From a virus: a stretch of 31,331 bases of DNA. Each line of letters begins with the position of its first letter. Position 1 is the first letter of the stretch. Made by a program: the position numbers and the translations under genes. The notes beneath the pieces were generated by a model, which was not told the DNA's origin, ran no database searches, and saw only the letters and a program-made list of their open reading frames with translations. The stretch lies in the IMG/VR virus record IMGVR_UViG_3300037092_000055, positions 1 to 31,331 of that record; one strand, written 5' to 3'. This document shows, in pieces, positions 13,831 through 20,893 of the stretch.

Positions 13831-13845
13831 GTCCATTAAACGGAC
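13831..13845 (+). promoter_or_regulatory. Dispersed 15-bp site, copy 10
   Basis: GTCCATTAAACGGAC contains the RNA ligase TAA on the minus strand and is immediately followed by AAAGGAGG of the next gene. Confidence 0.8.
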
Positions 13846-14810
13846 AACTGTTTCAGCCACCATTGTTTGGCCTTCTTCTGAATGGCACCCATGACTTCGT
13901 TGTTGGGAAGGCCGCTGGCCGCGATTGTGTCGGCTTCCTCTTTGCTCACATCTTGGCCGACAAGTTTGAGAAAAGCGCCCGTGCTCTTGATGTCGAGTTC
14001 TCCTCCCTGTTCTTTCAGAGCGTCGAGTCTCTTTTCCAGCCGGTGCTCGGTTAGGACAGATTCGACTAGCTCGTTGATCGAAGCTAACTTTTCCACATCG
14101 ACGGCAGCCAGAGTTTTGACCTTGGTCTCGGAGTGCTTTTCTCCCTTGACTTTGAAAGCCAGGTCTCGGGTGTTAAAGGTCGGGTGCGAGTCCGGCCACC
14201 AGACGATACCTTCCCCCACTCCGGAGACTCCGAGAGCTTTGCCAACCGGGCATTCGTCCTCGACGGCTTGGGTCAATTCAACGAGTCGGTTTTGCGCCTC
14301 CTCCGGTTTGGAAAAGTCGATGTCAATTTCCCACGTCGGAAATTCGTAGATGCACTTGAGCTTTCGGTTGCAATAAAAATCAATGGCGGTCGAGCCCACC
14401 CAATAACTTCGCTCGGGCTGTGTCTCGTGCAGAACCCGAACGGCGAAGGGGATGAACTGCTTCGGAACCTGAGAAATAGCCACACCTTTTTGGATTCCTT
14501 GGCCGCACCACTCTCCGTAGAGCACGATTCCGGACTTGTCAAGGTGTGAGAACAGGTTTTTGTTGACTTCGACCCACGCAGCGAACCCGGCATTGTCTGT
14601 TTTTCCAGGGGAAATGACTTGGGTTCGGGATTGGCAGTAGAAACCGCCACTTTCCGGGAAGACAATGGAGGAGTTGGTGCCGTGTAGCTTGACGGACCCA
14701 ACAAAGGTCAGAACAGGCAGAGGAATTCCGTCGTGCTCGGCCCGCTCTCTCACGAGCTTGATCGTGTTTCGGAACTGCTGAATATCAGGAAACGGAATGT
14801 GTGTGGGCAT
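13836..14810 (-). CDS. RNA ligase, T4 Rnl2-like
   Basis: A 324-residue nucleotidyltransferase-type ligase. The adenylated lysine is in KLHGTN (41-46), followed by motif III in VLYGEW (96-101), motif IV EGIV (200-203) and motif V FKVKG (219-223). This order and spacing match the Rnl2 branch, which seals nicks and breaks in RNA; the protein has an extra C-terminal domain of about 95 residues. Phages use such enzymes to repair tRNA cut by host defences. The ATG at 14810 sits in GGTGATG after GGAGG. Its stop lies inside a dispersed site. Confidence 0.93.
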   Translation of the reverse strand: MPTHIPFPDIQQFRNTIKLVRERAEHDGIPLPVLTFVGSVKLHGTNSSIVFPESGGFYCQSRTQVISPGKTDNAGFAAWVEVNKNLFSHLDKSGIVLYGEWCGQGIQKGVAISQVPKQFIPFAVRVLHETQPERSYWVGSTAIDFYCNRKLKCIYEFPTWEIDIDFSKPEEAQNRLVELTQAVEDECPVGKALGVSGVGEGIVWWPDSHPTFNTRDLAFKVKGEKHSETKVKTLAAVDVEKLASINELVESVLTEHRLEKRLDALKEQGGELDIKSTGAFLKLVGQDVSKEEADTIAASGLPNNEVMGAIQKKAKQWWLKQLSV

Positions 14811-15007
14811 CACCCCTCCAAAGCCTTTTTGTCTTTTGCGTCAATGTTTTGCAGGTACTCCTGAGAAGCCCCCGCCATCTTCAAGAATTCAAGCTCGTAC
14901 TTCTTTTTCGCCAAAAGTCGGCGTATGAGTTTCTTGATCCGTTTTCCCTGCTGTACTATTACCTTGTGCTGTCCTTCAATAATTTCTAAATCGGTCATGG
15001 TTTTCAT
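14810..15007 (-). CDS. Small coiled-coil protein, 65 aa
   Basis: The ATG at 15007 overlaps the upstream TGA (GCATGA); a second ATG three codons on is possible. The sequence (IIEGQHKVIVQQGKRIKKLIRRLLAKKKYELEFLK) is basic and helical with heptad-like leucines, suggesting a short coiled coil. No family recognised. Confidence 0.7.
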   Translation of the reverse strand: MKTMTDLEIIEGQHKVIVQQGKRIKKLIRRLLAKKKYELEFLKMAGASQEYLQNIDAKDKKALEG

Positions 15008-15195
15008 GCTGGTTTCAGGGGTCCTCCACCCGAGGGTCGTGCAAGAACAGAGAGGAAGAACCCGAAGGCGAGACCGAACAGCACCAGGGCGATCAAATAG
15101 ACTTTGGGGTCTCCCAGATAAGTTCCGGCAATCTCGAAAACCCACCCAAAGGCAAGGCAAGTCCACGCCCAGGTTTCCAGTTCTCTGTTGCTCAT
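15004..15195 (-). CDS. Two-span membrane protein, 63 aa
   Basis: The ATG at 15195 has GGGAGG upstream. Two hydrophobic segments (about 9-26, TWAWTCLAFGWVFEIAGTYL, and 32-51, VYLIALVLFGLAFGFFLSVL) are separated by a short GDPK turn, followed by a Gly/Pro tail. Probably a small inner-membrane hairpin. Function unknown. Confidence 0.75.
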   Translation of the reverse strand: MSNRELETWAWTCLAFGWVFEIAGTYLGDPKVYLIALVLFGLAFGFFLSVLARPSGGGPLKPA

Positions 15196-15347
15196 AGTTC
15201 CTCCCGTTCGCGTTCGTCTTCGTAGCGGTCAATCGCGTCCCAGATTTCCGCCCGTTTCATGTGCTCGTTTACGCTTGGGCGCGGGTCTGATGGTTCTGAG
15301 TGGAAAGCGATCTCGATGATTTCGTCTACAAGGTCTTCGAGGTACAC
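15192..15347 (-). CDS. Acidic hypothetical protein, 51 aa
   Basis: The start is a GTG at 15347, four bases after GGAGGAG. Direct reading gives 51 codons, beginning YLEDLVDEIIEIAF after the start and ending with EREREEL, whose codons encode the next ribosome binding site. Helical, acidic and without known motifs. Confidence 0.68.
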   Translation of the reverse strand: MYLEDLVDEIIEIAFHSEPSDPRPSVNEHMKRAEIWDAIDRYEDEREREEL

Positions 15348-15359
15348 GGCTCCTCCTGA

Positions 15360-15578
15360 TTAAGCGTCCAACATGATGTGGACGTGGTTGTCTCGGTCCC
15401 GGCCTTCACGCGGTACTCGTTCGGAGTAGCCTTCGTGCTGGCGGCGTATTTGCCAACCCTCGGTTGTTCCGCAAGGATATTCCCCTTCGGCGAAGGCTAT
15501 GACCTGGTCGTCGGTGTAGTCCTCGGGTACGCAGACTTGCATATCCAAGAAACCGAATTGTGTTACTTCTGCGGCCAT
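15360..15578 (-). CDS. Hypothetical protein, 72 aa
   Basis: The ATG at 15578 follows AAAGGAGG. The protein (MAAEVTQFGFLDMQVCVPEDYTDDQVIAFAE) has a strand-helix start with a TDDQVIAFAE helix cap and an Arg-rich end (RVPREGRDRDNHVHIML). A longer frame would start in the dispersed site but lacks a ribosome binding site. Function unknown. Confidence 0.76.
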   Translation of the reverse strand: MAAEVTQFGFLDMQVCVPEDYTDDQVIAFAEGEYPCGTTEGWQIRRQHEGYSERVPREGRDRDNHVHIMLDA

Positions 15579-15590
15579 TCCGCCTCCTTT

Positions 15591-15605
15591 GTCCATTATC
15601 CGGAC
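15591..15605 (+). promoter_or_regulatory. Dispersed 15-bp site, copy 11
   Basis: GTCCATTATCCGGAC, directly followed on the minus strand by AAAGGAGG for the gene starting at 15578. Confidence 0.82.
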
Positions 15606-15608
15606 GGG

Positions 15609-15896
15609 TTAGTTGGGTAGCTCTCGTTTTGGGTCAAGCTGAAAAATGTGAAACACCAGCGCCCCCTCATACAACAGCACGGTGCCAATGAAAGACCACT
15701 TTTCGGGCTCCTCAATCGGGTGTCCGGTTCCCGCGATCCGGAAGGTTTTGTGCAAGCTCGGCATGATGGTGTCTACCAAAACCCAAACACATACTTGCTC
15801 CTTTTGGGCCCCAACGGATAAAACTTCCGCGAAGGCTGGCATTGAAATTCGGACCTCGTCCTCAACAGGCAAAACGTACTTGTAGATCGTTTTCAT
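15609..15896 (-). CDS. Conserved phage protein, 95 aa (DUF7352-like)
   Basis: The sequence MKTIYKYVLPVEDEVRISMP, then VLSVGAQ and FRIAGTGHPIEE, follows a conserved phage family that I recall as DUF7352. It is a small beta-rich protein of unknown function, and the length fits. The ATG at 15896 has AGGAG upstream and lies about 20 bases from a sigma-70-like promoter, so this gene probably starts its own transcript. Confidence 0.82.
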   Translation of the reverse strand: MKTIYKYVLPVEDEVRISMPAFAEVLSVGAQKEQVCVWVLVDTIMPSLHKTFRIAGTGHPIEEPEKWSFIGTVLLYEGALVFHIFQLDPKRELPN

Positions 15897-15916
15897 TGGT
15901 TTCTCCTAGCAAAATC

Positions 15917-15944
15917 AGTATACCACAGAATCGTTGAGTGTCAA
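15917..15944 (-). promoter_or_regulatory. Sigma-70-like promoter
   Basis: Minus-strand TTGACA, 16 bases, TATACT, with TGTGG before the -10. It overlaps the last codons of the HNH gene and reads into the gene starting at 15896. Confidence 0.75.
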
Positions 15945-16819
15945 CAAGATTCTTTGGGAAATTTTTCAAGCCGACGTTTTTCTTGCCCTGCTTTACGTTT
16001 GTTTTGGTCCCATCTTCGCCGATTTTCTGCGACGAAACTCGACGGCGGTGGGGAGGGGAGTTCCGCAAAGGTTGCCTTTTCCAGATTCAGATGTTCGTAC
16101 ACCCTTTTGATGGTTGCCAAAAATTCTTGTTGATCGGATGCGTGTTTAGCTAAATTACAGATTTTACAGGAAGATACTACGTTGCCGGGGGCGTAGCCCT
16201 GGCTATTGTCGATGCGGTCTATGCCGCTGTATTTGAAAATGTATTGGTTTCTTGTCTTTAAGGTGTTGCTGGGCGGAATTCCACAGTAGTAGCAATTTGA
16301 AGTCAAAAGGGTTGTGGCTAATTCTCGGTCCAATTCCCAAGAGCGCCCGCCCTCTTCTGCTTGTCTGCGGTACGTACCAATAATTTTCGTTATGGGAGCG
16401 TACAAGGGATTATCATAACCCCGGGTACAGCCGCAGCTTGTCGAATCTCCGATAATCAAACTTGCCAGACGAACATCTTTTTCGACCCCGCAGTCACAAA
16501 CACATTTCGCCCATTTATCTCGAAGAAAACGAATTGGGGGCCGTTTTGTTGGCTCTTCTCGCGGACGCCAGGACACATCTTTGACTGTCCATTTTCCAAA
16601 CCTCTCCCCAATCAGCTTGCGTCGAGAGGTACACACGCAGTCCTCAATCTTCTCGTGTTTTAGGGAGGACGCACGTATCGGACGAAAGGTTTCTCCGCAC
16701 GAGCAAGAGCACATCCAGAATGTGCCCCATTTTACTCCTTCAGGGGGAGGGCAGCGGCACAGAACAGTCCAATCACCAAACCGCATCCCAACCAAATCTT
16801 GCGCTTTTCCTGTGTCCAT
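15941..16819 (-). CDS. HNH endonuclease with duplicated Cys-rich DNA-binding modules
   Basis: 292 residues. Two similar N-terminal modules, about 11-63 and 71-131, each run GxRFGxWTV ... CxCxCG ... CxC, a zinc-type module often attached to homing endonucleases. The nuclease core follows: CYYCG (176-180), GIDRIDN (199-205) and CKICN (218-222). The tail is basic. It lies directly downstream of the DNA polymerase gene, where a homing endonuclease would profit from a conserved target. The ATG at 16819 has only a weak GAAAG before it. Target and activity unknown. Confidence 0.88.
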   Translation of the reverse strand: MDTGKAQDLVGMRFGDWTVLCRCPPPEGVKWGTFWMCSCSCGETFRPIRASSLKHEKIEDCVCTSRRKLIGERFGKWTVKDVSWRPREEPTKRPPIRFLRDKWAKCVCDCGVEKDVRLASLIIGDSTSCGCTRGYDNPLYAPITKIIGTYRRQAEEGGRSWELDRELATTLLTSNCYYCGIPPSNTLKTRNQYIFKYSGIDRIDNSQGYAPGNVVSSCKICNLAKHASDQQEFLATIKRVYEHLNLEKATFAELPSPPPSSFVAENRRRWDQNKRKAGQEKRRLEKFPKESC

Positions 16820-16830
16820 GTTCTTTCTTT

Positions 16831-18978
16831 TTAGTCCTTTCTGTATTCTTTTGCTTTGTATCCCGCCGCTCTCAGAGGAATTCCGTCCGGCATCCAGTCT
16901 GGTTTCCTGGTCATGCGCTCGCAGAGTTTTTCAACCGTAAGATCAGAGTTTTCAGGAACCAGAGCGATAATTTCGTCATAGGTTGTGCCAATAATCTCAA
17001 ATCCGGCTTTGTGTGCCTCGTGCATCCCGTTGAAAAGGATGTCTCTCGCCCAAGCCTGATCCGCATTTTCAAAGAGCTTGCCTCCGTGGGTCGGAACCCG
17101 CCCCCAATGCGTGGAGTTTTGTTCCTTGCCGTAGTAGGAGATTTTCTCCCCTTTCAGCGTCTTCCCCTGCCAGACATATTCCTCTTCTTCCAGAGTCGGG
17201 TCAATGTAGTGGATGCTGCGCCCCGCTGGAAGCTTTAGCTCCAAAACTTTGGTTCCATGACAAAGAAAAGAGAGAATGGGCTTCTCATAAATTTTGCGGC
17301 CCTTCTCCGTAAACCACTCTCGTTCTCGCTCGGTGGCTGGAATCCCGACTCCGACAAGCTGGCCCGGGTTCTTGATTGCCCGGCGTGCCGCCCGTTCCAA
17401 GTCCTTCCATGTTTGGGGAATCTCGGGGTAGACAGATCGGAATACTTGTATGGCTTTGGTGGCCTCTTCCTGCGTCATTTCAACATTCATGGCCCGGGCG
17501 TAGCCCATCAAACCTTCCCAAGTCTTTTCCCCGGTGGCCTGGTCTACCACTTCTTTGCCGGGGCCCAGGCCGAAGCCCGACCCGAGGGTGGCGGGTTTGC
17601 ACATGGTCCGCTTGGCTTTGTTCCCCCGGCCTTCGTCATATTCCGCAGCAAGTTCGGAGTATGGCTGTTTGTAGAAGTGGACGGCAAAGTCGAGGTAGGG
17701 GTCTCGATCCTCGCGGAAGACACGGAGCACAGAATCGCTTCTTGAAATAAATCCGGCTCCGACGTTCTCAATGGCGCTCAAATCCGCGACGACCAGTTGT
17801 TGCCCGGGGGGCGCACAGAACGAGGCGCGGACGGTGGACCCGACCACATCCAAAGGCTTCTCAAACTCGCGCCGCACTTCTTCGTAGTCCATTTTCCGGA
17901 CTAGAGACAGAGCCAAAGGCATACGGGCCACCACTTCTTTTGTGGGCCGAGGAAGGTTTCCCATATTTACCCCGTGTGCTGCCTCCCTCCCGGTCCTCGC
18001 CGCCCCCATGAAGGTGTACTGGTGTCGAAGCCGTCCGTCGGGGCTCACCATGTCGGCAATGTTGGTGTACTTTCTGATGGATGATTTTGACGTTTGGGCC
18101 CGAAGGATCAAAACCTCTCGGGCCTCCCCTGTCAGAGCGCACTCCCCTTTCATCGCCCGGGCAACAAAGTTTTTGTCCACGGAAGAGAAGGCATACCCGC
18201 GATCTTGCAGCCAAGGCAACAATTGCTGGACAGAATTGGCGTTGGCCAGTTCCGTTATTTCGTACAGTCTTTTGTTGAGCCGGACCATCTCTTTTTCAAC
18301 GATAAACCGAGCGCCCCTCACTAGGTCCATATCGACTGGCCAGCCGGAGGAGTTCACCTGCTGCTCTAAAAACCAGTTCTCCCATTCTCGGTCGGGTACG
18401 GGAAACTTTTTGAGCTTCTTAGTGGCGATGGTTCTCTCTGCTTCTACGTCTCGAACTCCGTATCGGCAGAACCACTCCCAATCCTCCGGGTCCGTGCGCC
18501 AATCTCGGTATGAGGCCGCGCTGAGGCCAAACAGTGTCTCCTCGCCCCCCGGTTTTTCGGGGGAACAGAACTTCTTTACGAGGCGGTCTCCTTCTTTAAT
18601 TTTTGCTTCGGATTCTTTGAGCCCTAAAATTCTCCCCGCCGCATCCAAACCGCCGGGAAGAGACAAATACCGGGCCCGCACCATAGAACAACGCCACTCG
18701 GAGAGCGGTTTCACTATGCCGAAGAATCGACGAGCCGCGTTCAACTCAAACTGGGCCCCCCACGCGTTGGCGATCACGAAAGGATCATCAAGAGCTTCAA
18801 TAAGCTCCTTGGGGGGTTTTGGGTCCAGATGCGGCTGCCACAGATGCACACGTCCCTCGTCTATGGCGTGCTGGCTCATAATAAGTTCGGTGCTTGGGTC
18901 GTCAAAATAGTTAGCGAGGCCCACCTGATCTAGGTCGGCCTCGCTTCGCGTTTCCACGTCCCAATGTAGCTCGGTCAT
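16831..18978 (-). CDS. Family A DNA polymerase with 3'-5' exonuclease domain
   Basis: 715 residues. The N-terminal exonuclease domain has motif I DVETRSE (D7, E9), a motif II region ANAWGAQFE in which Glu takes the usual Asp place, and motif III YGVRD. The polymerase part has motif A VVADLSAIE (about 400), the O-helix RTMCK...FGLG (about 456-470), and motif C TYDEI (about 665), where the usual HDE is YDE. It is the probable phage replicative polymerase, working with the clamp loader and SSB. The ATG at 18978 overlaps a six-codon ORF (ATGA). A dispersed site lies inside. Confidence 0.94.
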   Translation of the reverse strand: MTELHWDVETRSEADLDQVGLANYFDDPSTELIMSQHAIDEGRVHLWQPHLDPKPPKELIEALDDPFVIANAWGAQFELNAARRFFGIVKPLSEWRCSMVRARYLSLPGGLDAAGRILGLKESEAKIKEGDRLVKKFCSPEKPGGEETLFGLSAASYRDWRTDPEDWEWFCRYGVRDVEAERTIATKKLKKFPVPDREWENWFLEQQVNSSGWPVDMDLVRGARFIVEKEMVRLNKRLYEITELANANSVQQLLPWLQDRGYAFSSVDKNFVARAMKGECALTGEAREVLILRAQTSKSSIRKYTNIADMVSPDGRLRHQYTFMGAARTGREAAHGVNMGNLPRPTKEVVARMPLALSLVRKMDYEEVRREFEKPLDVVGSTVRASFCAPPGQQLVVADLSAIENVGAGFISRSDSVLRVFREDRDPYLDFAVHFYKQPYSELAAEYDEGRGNKAKRTMCKPATLGSGFGLGPGKEVVDQATGEKTWEGLMGYARAMNVEMTQEEATKAIQVFRSVYPEIPQTWKDLERAARRAIKNPGQLVGVGIPATEREREWFTEKGRKIYEKPILSFLCHGTKVLELKLPAGRSIHYIDPTLEEEEYVWQGKTLKGEKISYYGKEQNSTHWGRVPTHGGKLFENADQAWARDILFNGMHEAHKAGFEIIGTTYDEIIALVPENSDLTVEKLCERMTRKPDWMPDGIPLRAAGYKAKEYRKD
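17887..17901 (+). promoter_or_regulatory. Dispersed 15-bp site, copy 12 (inside polymerase gene)
   Basis: GTCCATTTTCCGGAC, read in the polymerase as VRKMD. Confidence 0.68.
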
Positions 18979-18995
18979 TCTCTACTTTCGTCCAT
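18975..18995 (-). CDS. Six-codon leader ORF (MDESRE) before the polymerase
   Basis: The ATG of the dispersed site at 18990 opens a six-codon frame that ends in ATGA at the polymerase start. It shares TAATG with the upstream gene. It may couple polymerase translation to the gene before it, or be accidental. Confidence 0.35.
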   Translation of the reverse strand: MDESRE

Positions 18996-19004
18996 TACCT
19001 GGAC
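18990..19004 (+). promoter_or_regulatory. Dispersed 15-bp site, copy 13
   Basis: GTCCATTACCTGGAC, 11 bases before the polymerase start codon. Its minus-strand TAA ends the gene 18995-19105. Confidence 0.82.
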
Positions 19005-19105
19005 ACAACACAAGTTTCTGCTTGGGGCGGCGTGTGCGCCTGGTGATAGAACTCCGCCCCGAAGACGAGGATCACGAACAGAGCTAAAGCGATGTTGAGC
19101 TTCAT
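18995..19105 (-). CDS. Small membrane or secreted peptide, 36 aa
   Basis: Direct reading from the ATG at 19105 gives MKLNIALALFVILVFGAEFYH, a basic-hydrophobic start like a signal anchor, followed by a polar tail with one Cys. It overlaps the upstream stop (ATGA), with GGGAG before it, and ends in the TAA of the dispersed site. Function unknown. Confidence 0.68.
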   Translation of the reverse strand: MKLNIALALFVILVFGAEFYHQAHTPPQAETCVVSR

Positions 19106-19371
19106 CTATACTCCCACATATCTGACAGCTTTGCAACAGACACGGCCAGCGTGGCGTGTATGTCTTCAAAACCTCCACCCTCTCGAATTCGTACCACACA
19201 CTCCGGCGGCATATTGTCAACCACAATCTCGATATTTTCTTCGAGGAGGGCGAGTTCTTCGATGAGCGAAACGCACCACTCTATCGGCTTGGTAGAGGGC
19301 TCGCCGGGGTGCGCGAGAAATTCTAGGCACTGACTATGTACGTCGCTCCACTTCCTCGGTATCTTGCTCAT
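19102..19371 (-). CDS. Hypothetical protein, 89 aa
   Basis: The start is the ATG at 19371, after GGAGGAG. The protein (MSKIPRKWSDVHSQCLEFLAHPGEPSTK) is helical with an acidic middle (LIEELALLEENIEIVVDNMPP) and contains three Cys. No family recognised. Both ends overlap neighbours by ATGA. Confidence 0.76.
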   Translation of the reverse strand: MSKIPRKWSDVHSQCLEFLAHPGEPSTKPIEWCVSLIEELALLEENIEIVVDNMPPECVVRIREGGGFEDIHATLAVSVAKLSDMWEYR

Positions 19372-19613
19372 TTCTCCTCCAATCCTTCTGAAATCCCCCA
19401 CCCCACTAAGCAGAACACAGCCCACGCGGGTAGGAATACGTTGGCCCCGAGCAGAATACACAGCCCGAAGGCTAGAAAGGCCGCAACGGGCACGACCAGG
19501 AACCAAAACTGTTGGCGCTTGATCTTCTTCCGCTGTTCTTCGTCAGGCCGGGGATCGGGGCGAAAAGTCCGGAGAGTGCTTACGTCTACGGATGTTGGGA
19601 AATTGTTGGTCAT
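19368..19613 (-). CDS. Two-span membrane protein, 81 aa
   Basis: The ATG at 19613 has GGGGAGG upstream. A charged N-terminal stretch (DPRPDEEQRKKIKRQQ, about 20-35) is followed by hydrophobic spans (about 37-55 and 58-75). Probably a membrane hairpin with a cytoplasmic basic head. Function unknown. Confidence 0.76.
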   Translation of the reverse strand: MTNNFPTSVDVSTLRTFRPDPRPDEEQRKKIKRQQFWFLVVPVAAFLAFGLCILLGANVFLPAWAVFCLVGWGISEGLEEK

Positions 19614-19822
19614 GCGGCCTCCCCGAGATCGAGAAGCGTTCTGCTGAGGTTTCGTTTAGCGGAGCGCGGACTATCAAGTTCAAGGTCGCGGATCGCCTCT
19701 TGCGCCGCTATGACTAGTTTCTCATAGTCCGGATAATGGACAAACCCTCCGTCATCGGTAGCTACCATTCGGCAATGACAATCAGCATTGTAATCGTAGT
19801 GCAGTTCAAACCGTGTTGCCAT
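19610..19822 (-). CDS. Hypothetical protein, 70 aa
   Basis: The ATG at 19822 follows GAGGAGG. The protein begins MATRFELHYDYNADCHCRMVATDDGGFVHYPDYEK. The segment VHYPD is encoded by a dispersed site in the opposite orientation to most. A C-terminal helix (LVIAAQEAIRDLEL) follows. No known motif. Confidence 0.78.
   Translation of the reverse strand: MATRFELHYDYNADCHCRMVATDDGGFVHYPDYEKLVIAAQEAIRDLELDSPRSAKRNLSRTLLDLGEAA
19727..19741 (-). promoter_or_regulatory. Dispersed 15-bp site, copy 14 (inside a gene)
   Basis: GTCCATTATCCGGAC on the minus strand, read as VHYPD in the 70-residue protein. Confidence 0.72.
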
Positions 19823-19831
19823 TTCCCCTCC

Positions 19832-20017
19832 TCAGTGTCCGCGAAACATGGTTGTGTATTCGGCGTAGTTTTTTGCGTCCAGGTCGAACCGTTCTTGAAT
19901 CGTTCCCGGACGTTTGTCTGAGAACACGTAAAAGGCTCTCATACGGCGCACGGCCTTGTCCAAGGCTGCCGCCTGGTTGGTGACGGCGGTGACCAAGGTC
20001 TCGGGATCATAGTCCAT
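19832..20017 (-). CDS. Hypothetical protein, 61 aa
   Basis: The start is the ATG at 20017 inside a dispersed site (MDYDPETLVTAV), with AAGGGGG upstream. The helical sequence NQAAALDKAVRRMRAFYVFSDK suggests a small helical protein. It overlaps the upstream gene by 11 bases. Function unknown. Confidence 0.7.
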   Translation of the reverse strand: MDYDPETLVTAVTNQAAALDKAVRRMRAFYVFSDKRPGTIQERFDLDAKNYAEYTTMFRGH

Positions 20018-20165
20018 TAGTCGGACCCCCTTCCGGCGCTGGCGGATTGATGGGACGGAAGTGTGAAGCGACGTTATTAAATCCGCCTTCATCCCAATGC
20101 AGAAGAAATTCACCATGCAGTCGGAAAAACTCTTGCGCTCTCATAGCGTACTTCAACTCAGCCAT
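20007..20165 (-). CDS. Hypothetical protein, 52 aa
   Basis: The ATG at 20165 lies inside the end of the upstream gene (eight-base overlap) after GCGAGG. The protein (MAELKYAMRAQEFFRLHGEFLLHWDEGG) is an amphipathic helix with a Pro/Gly-rich end partly encoded by the dispersed site. Function unknown. Confidence 0.66.
   Translation of the reverse strand: MAELKYAMRAQEFFRLHGEFLLHWDEGGFNNVASHFRPINPPAPEGGPTNGL
20012..20026 (+). promoter_or_regulatory. Dispersed 15-bp site, copy 15
   Basis: GTCCATTAGTCGGAC. Its minus-strand ATG is the start codon at 20017, and it encodes GPTNG near the end of the overlapping gene. Confidence 0.72.
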
Positions 20166-20607
20166 TGCGGGCCTCGCTTTCCGCTTCAATCTCTTGCAAT
20201 CCTCTTATGCACATTTCCATGTCTCCCGTGCTGACCCATCTCATCAGCCATTCACGCCTGCGCTCCTCCGGCGTCTTCGGCGTCTTCGGCGCGGGCTGGA
20301 GACGGTCGAGTACACCATGAATCAGCCTATATTTCTCGGCTGCATACTGGTGAAATTCATTTCGCAATACGTAATCGAGTGCCGCCTCAACTTGCTCCCG
20401 CGTGTAGCTGGCAGGGCGCTGGGCGAGTAGTGCATCGCTGGAAATTTGAAGAGCCGCTTCCATACCGGCAACCATATTAGAAGGATATGAGTAGGGCGTT
20501 CCGCTTGCTGCAAAGTACGCATTCATCATGCGCGAAACTAATTGCATTTTGCGCTCGTACTCCTCATCGCTCAGCGCCCCATTCGCGCGCGCGCGCTCAT
20601 TTGCCAT
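20158..20607 (-). CDS. Hypothetical helical protein, 149 aa
   Basis: The ATG at 20607 follows GGAGG, just downstream of a TTGACA-type promoter, so it opens a transcript. The protein is helical and charged (MANERARANGALSDEEYERKMQLVSRMMNAYF), with a KTPKTPEERRREW segment from a small direct repeat. The start region is unusually GCG-rich. No domain recognised; a nucleic acid-binding role is a guess. Confidence 0.78.
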   Translation of the reverse strand: MANERARANGALSDEEYERKMQLVSRMMNAYFAASGTPYSYPSNMVAGMEAALQISSDALLAQRPASYTREQVEAALDYVLRNEFHQYAAEKYRLIHGVLDRLQPAPKTPKTPEERRREWLMRWVSTGDMEMCIRGLQEIEAESEARNG

Positions 20608-20624
20608 GATGCTCCTCCAAATTC

Positions 20625-20654
20625 AATGTACCACACGTTCCTGGTTTTTGTCAA
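20625..20654 (-). promoter_or_regulatory. Sigma-70-like promoter
   Basis: Minus-strand TTGACA, 18 bases, TACATT preceded by GTGTGG. The following GAATTTG resembles that at the 10522 promoter. It reads into the gene starting at 20607. Confidence 0.7.
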
Positions 20655-20866
20655 CCCCAGACTTTCGCAGCGGCGAAGGCTTCTTCTTTGGAGCACTCGC
20701 GGCAGCGTTGGGATTTCAGGAAACAACCGATTCCGTTTGCCAAGTGAACTACGTTGGCGTAGATTTCCTGGTCATGGGGCACAAAGCTCCGAGAAGACAG
20801 AGCTAGAACTCCCATACCCTCTTCTGTGATTGCGAATTTTCCTTCTTCCAAGTCTCCGATTTTCAT
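20651..20866 (-). CDS. Hypothetical protein, 71 aa, with CxxC
   Basis: The start is placed at the ATG at 20866 (MKIGDLEEGKFAITEEGMGVL), with AAGGG upstream. Strand-rich N-terminal part, then CFLKSQRCRECSKEEAFAAAKVW with three Cys near the end, a possible half zinc site. It ends where the next promoter begins. Confidence 0.75.
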   Translation of the reverse strand: MKIGDLEEGKFAITEEGMGVLALSSRSFVPHDQEIYANVVHLANGIGCFLKSQRCRECSKEEAFAAAKVWG

Positions 20867-20878
20867 ACGATCCCTTCT

Positions 20879-20893
20879 GTCCATTACCCGGAC
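20879..20893 (+). promoter_or_regulatory. Dispersed 15-bp site, copy 16
   Basis: GTCCATTACCCGGAC, the first exact copy of the commonest form. Its minus-strand TAA is the integrase stop, and it lies between a -10-like box and the next ribosome binding site. Confidence 0.85.

Noticed and set aside
16587-16601. GTCCATTTTCCAAAC, partial copy inside the HNH gene
   Set aside because: The right arm is lost; the encoded FGKWTV is part of a repeated protein motif, so protein selection explains it.
17942-18910. Long plus-strand open frame (322 codons) opposite the polymerase gene
   Set aside because: It is the antisense shadow of a clear family A polymerase and has no ribosome binding site.
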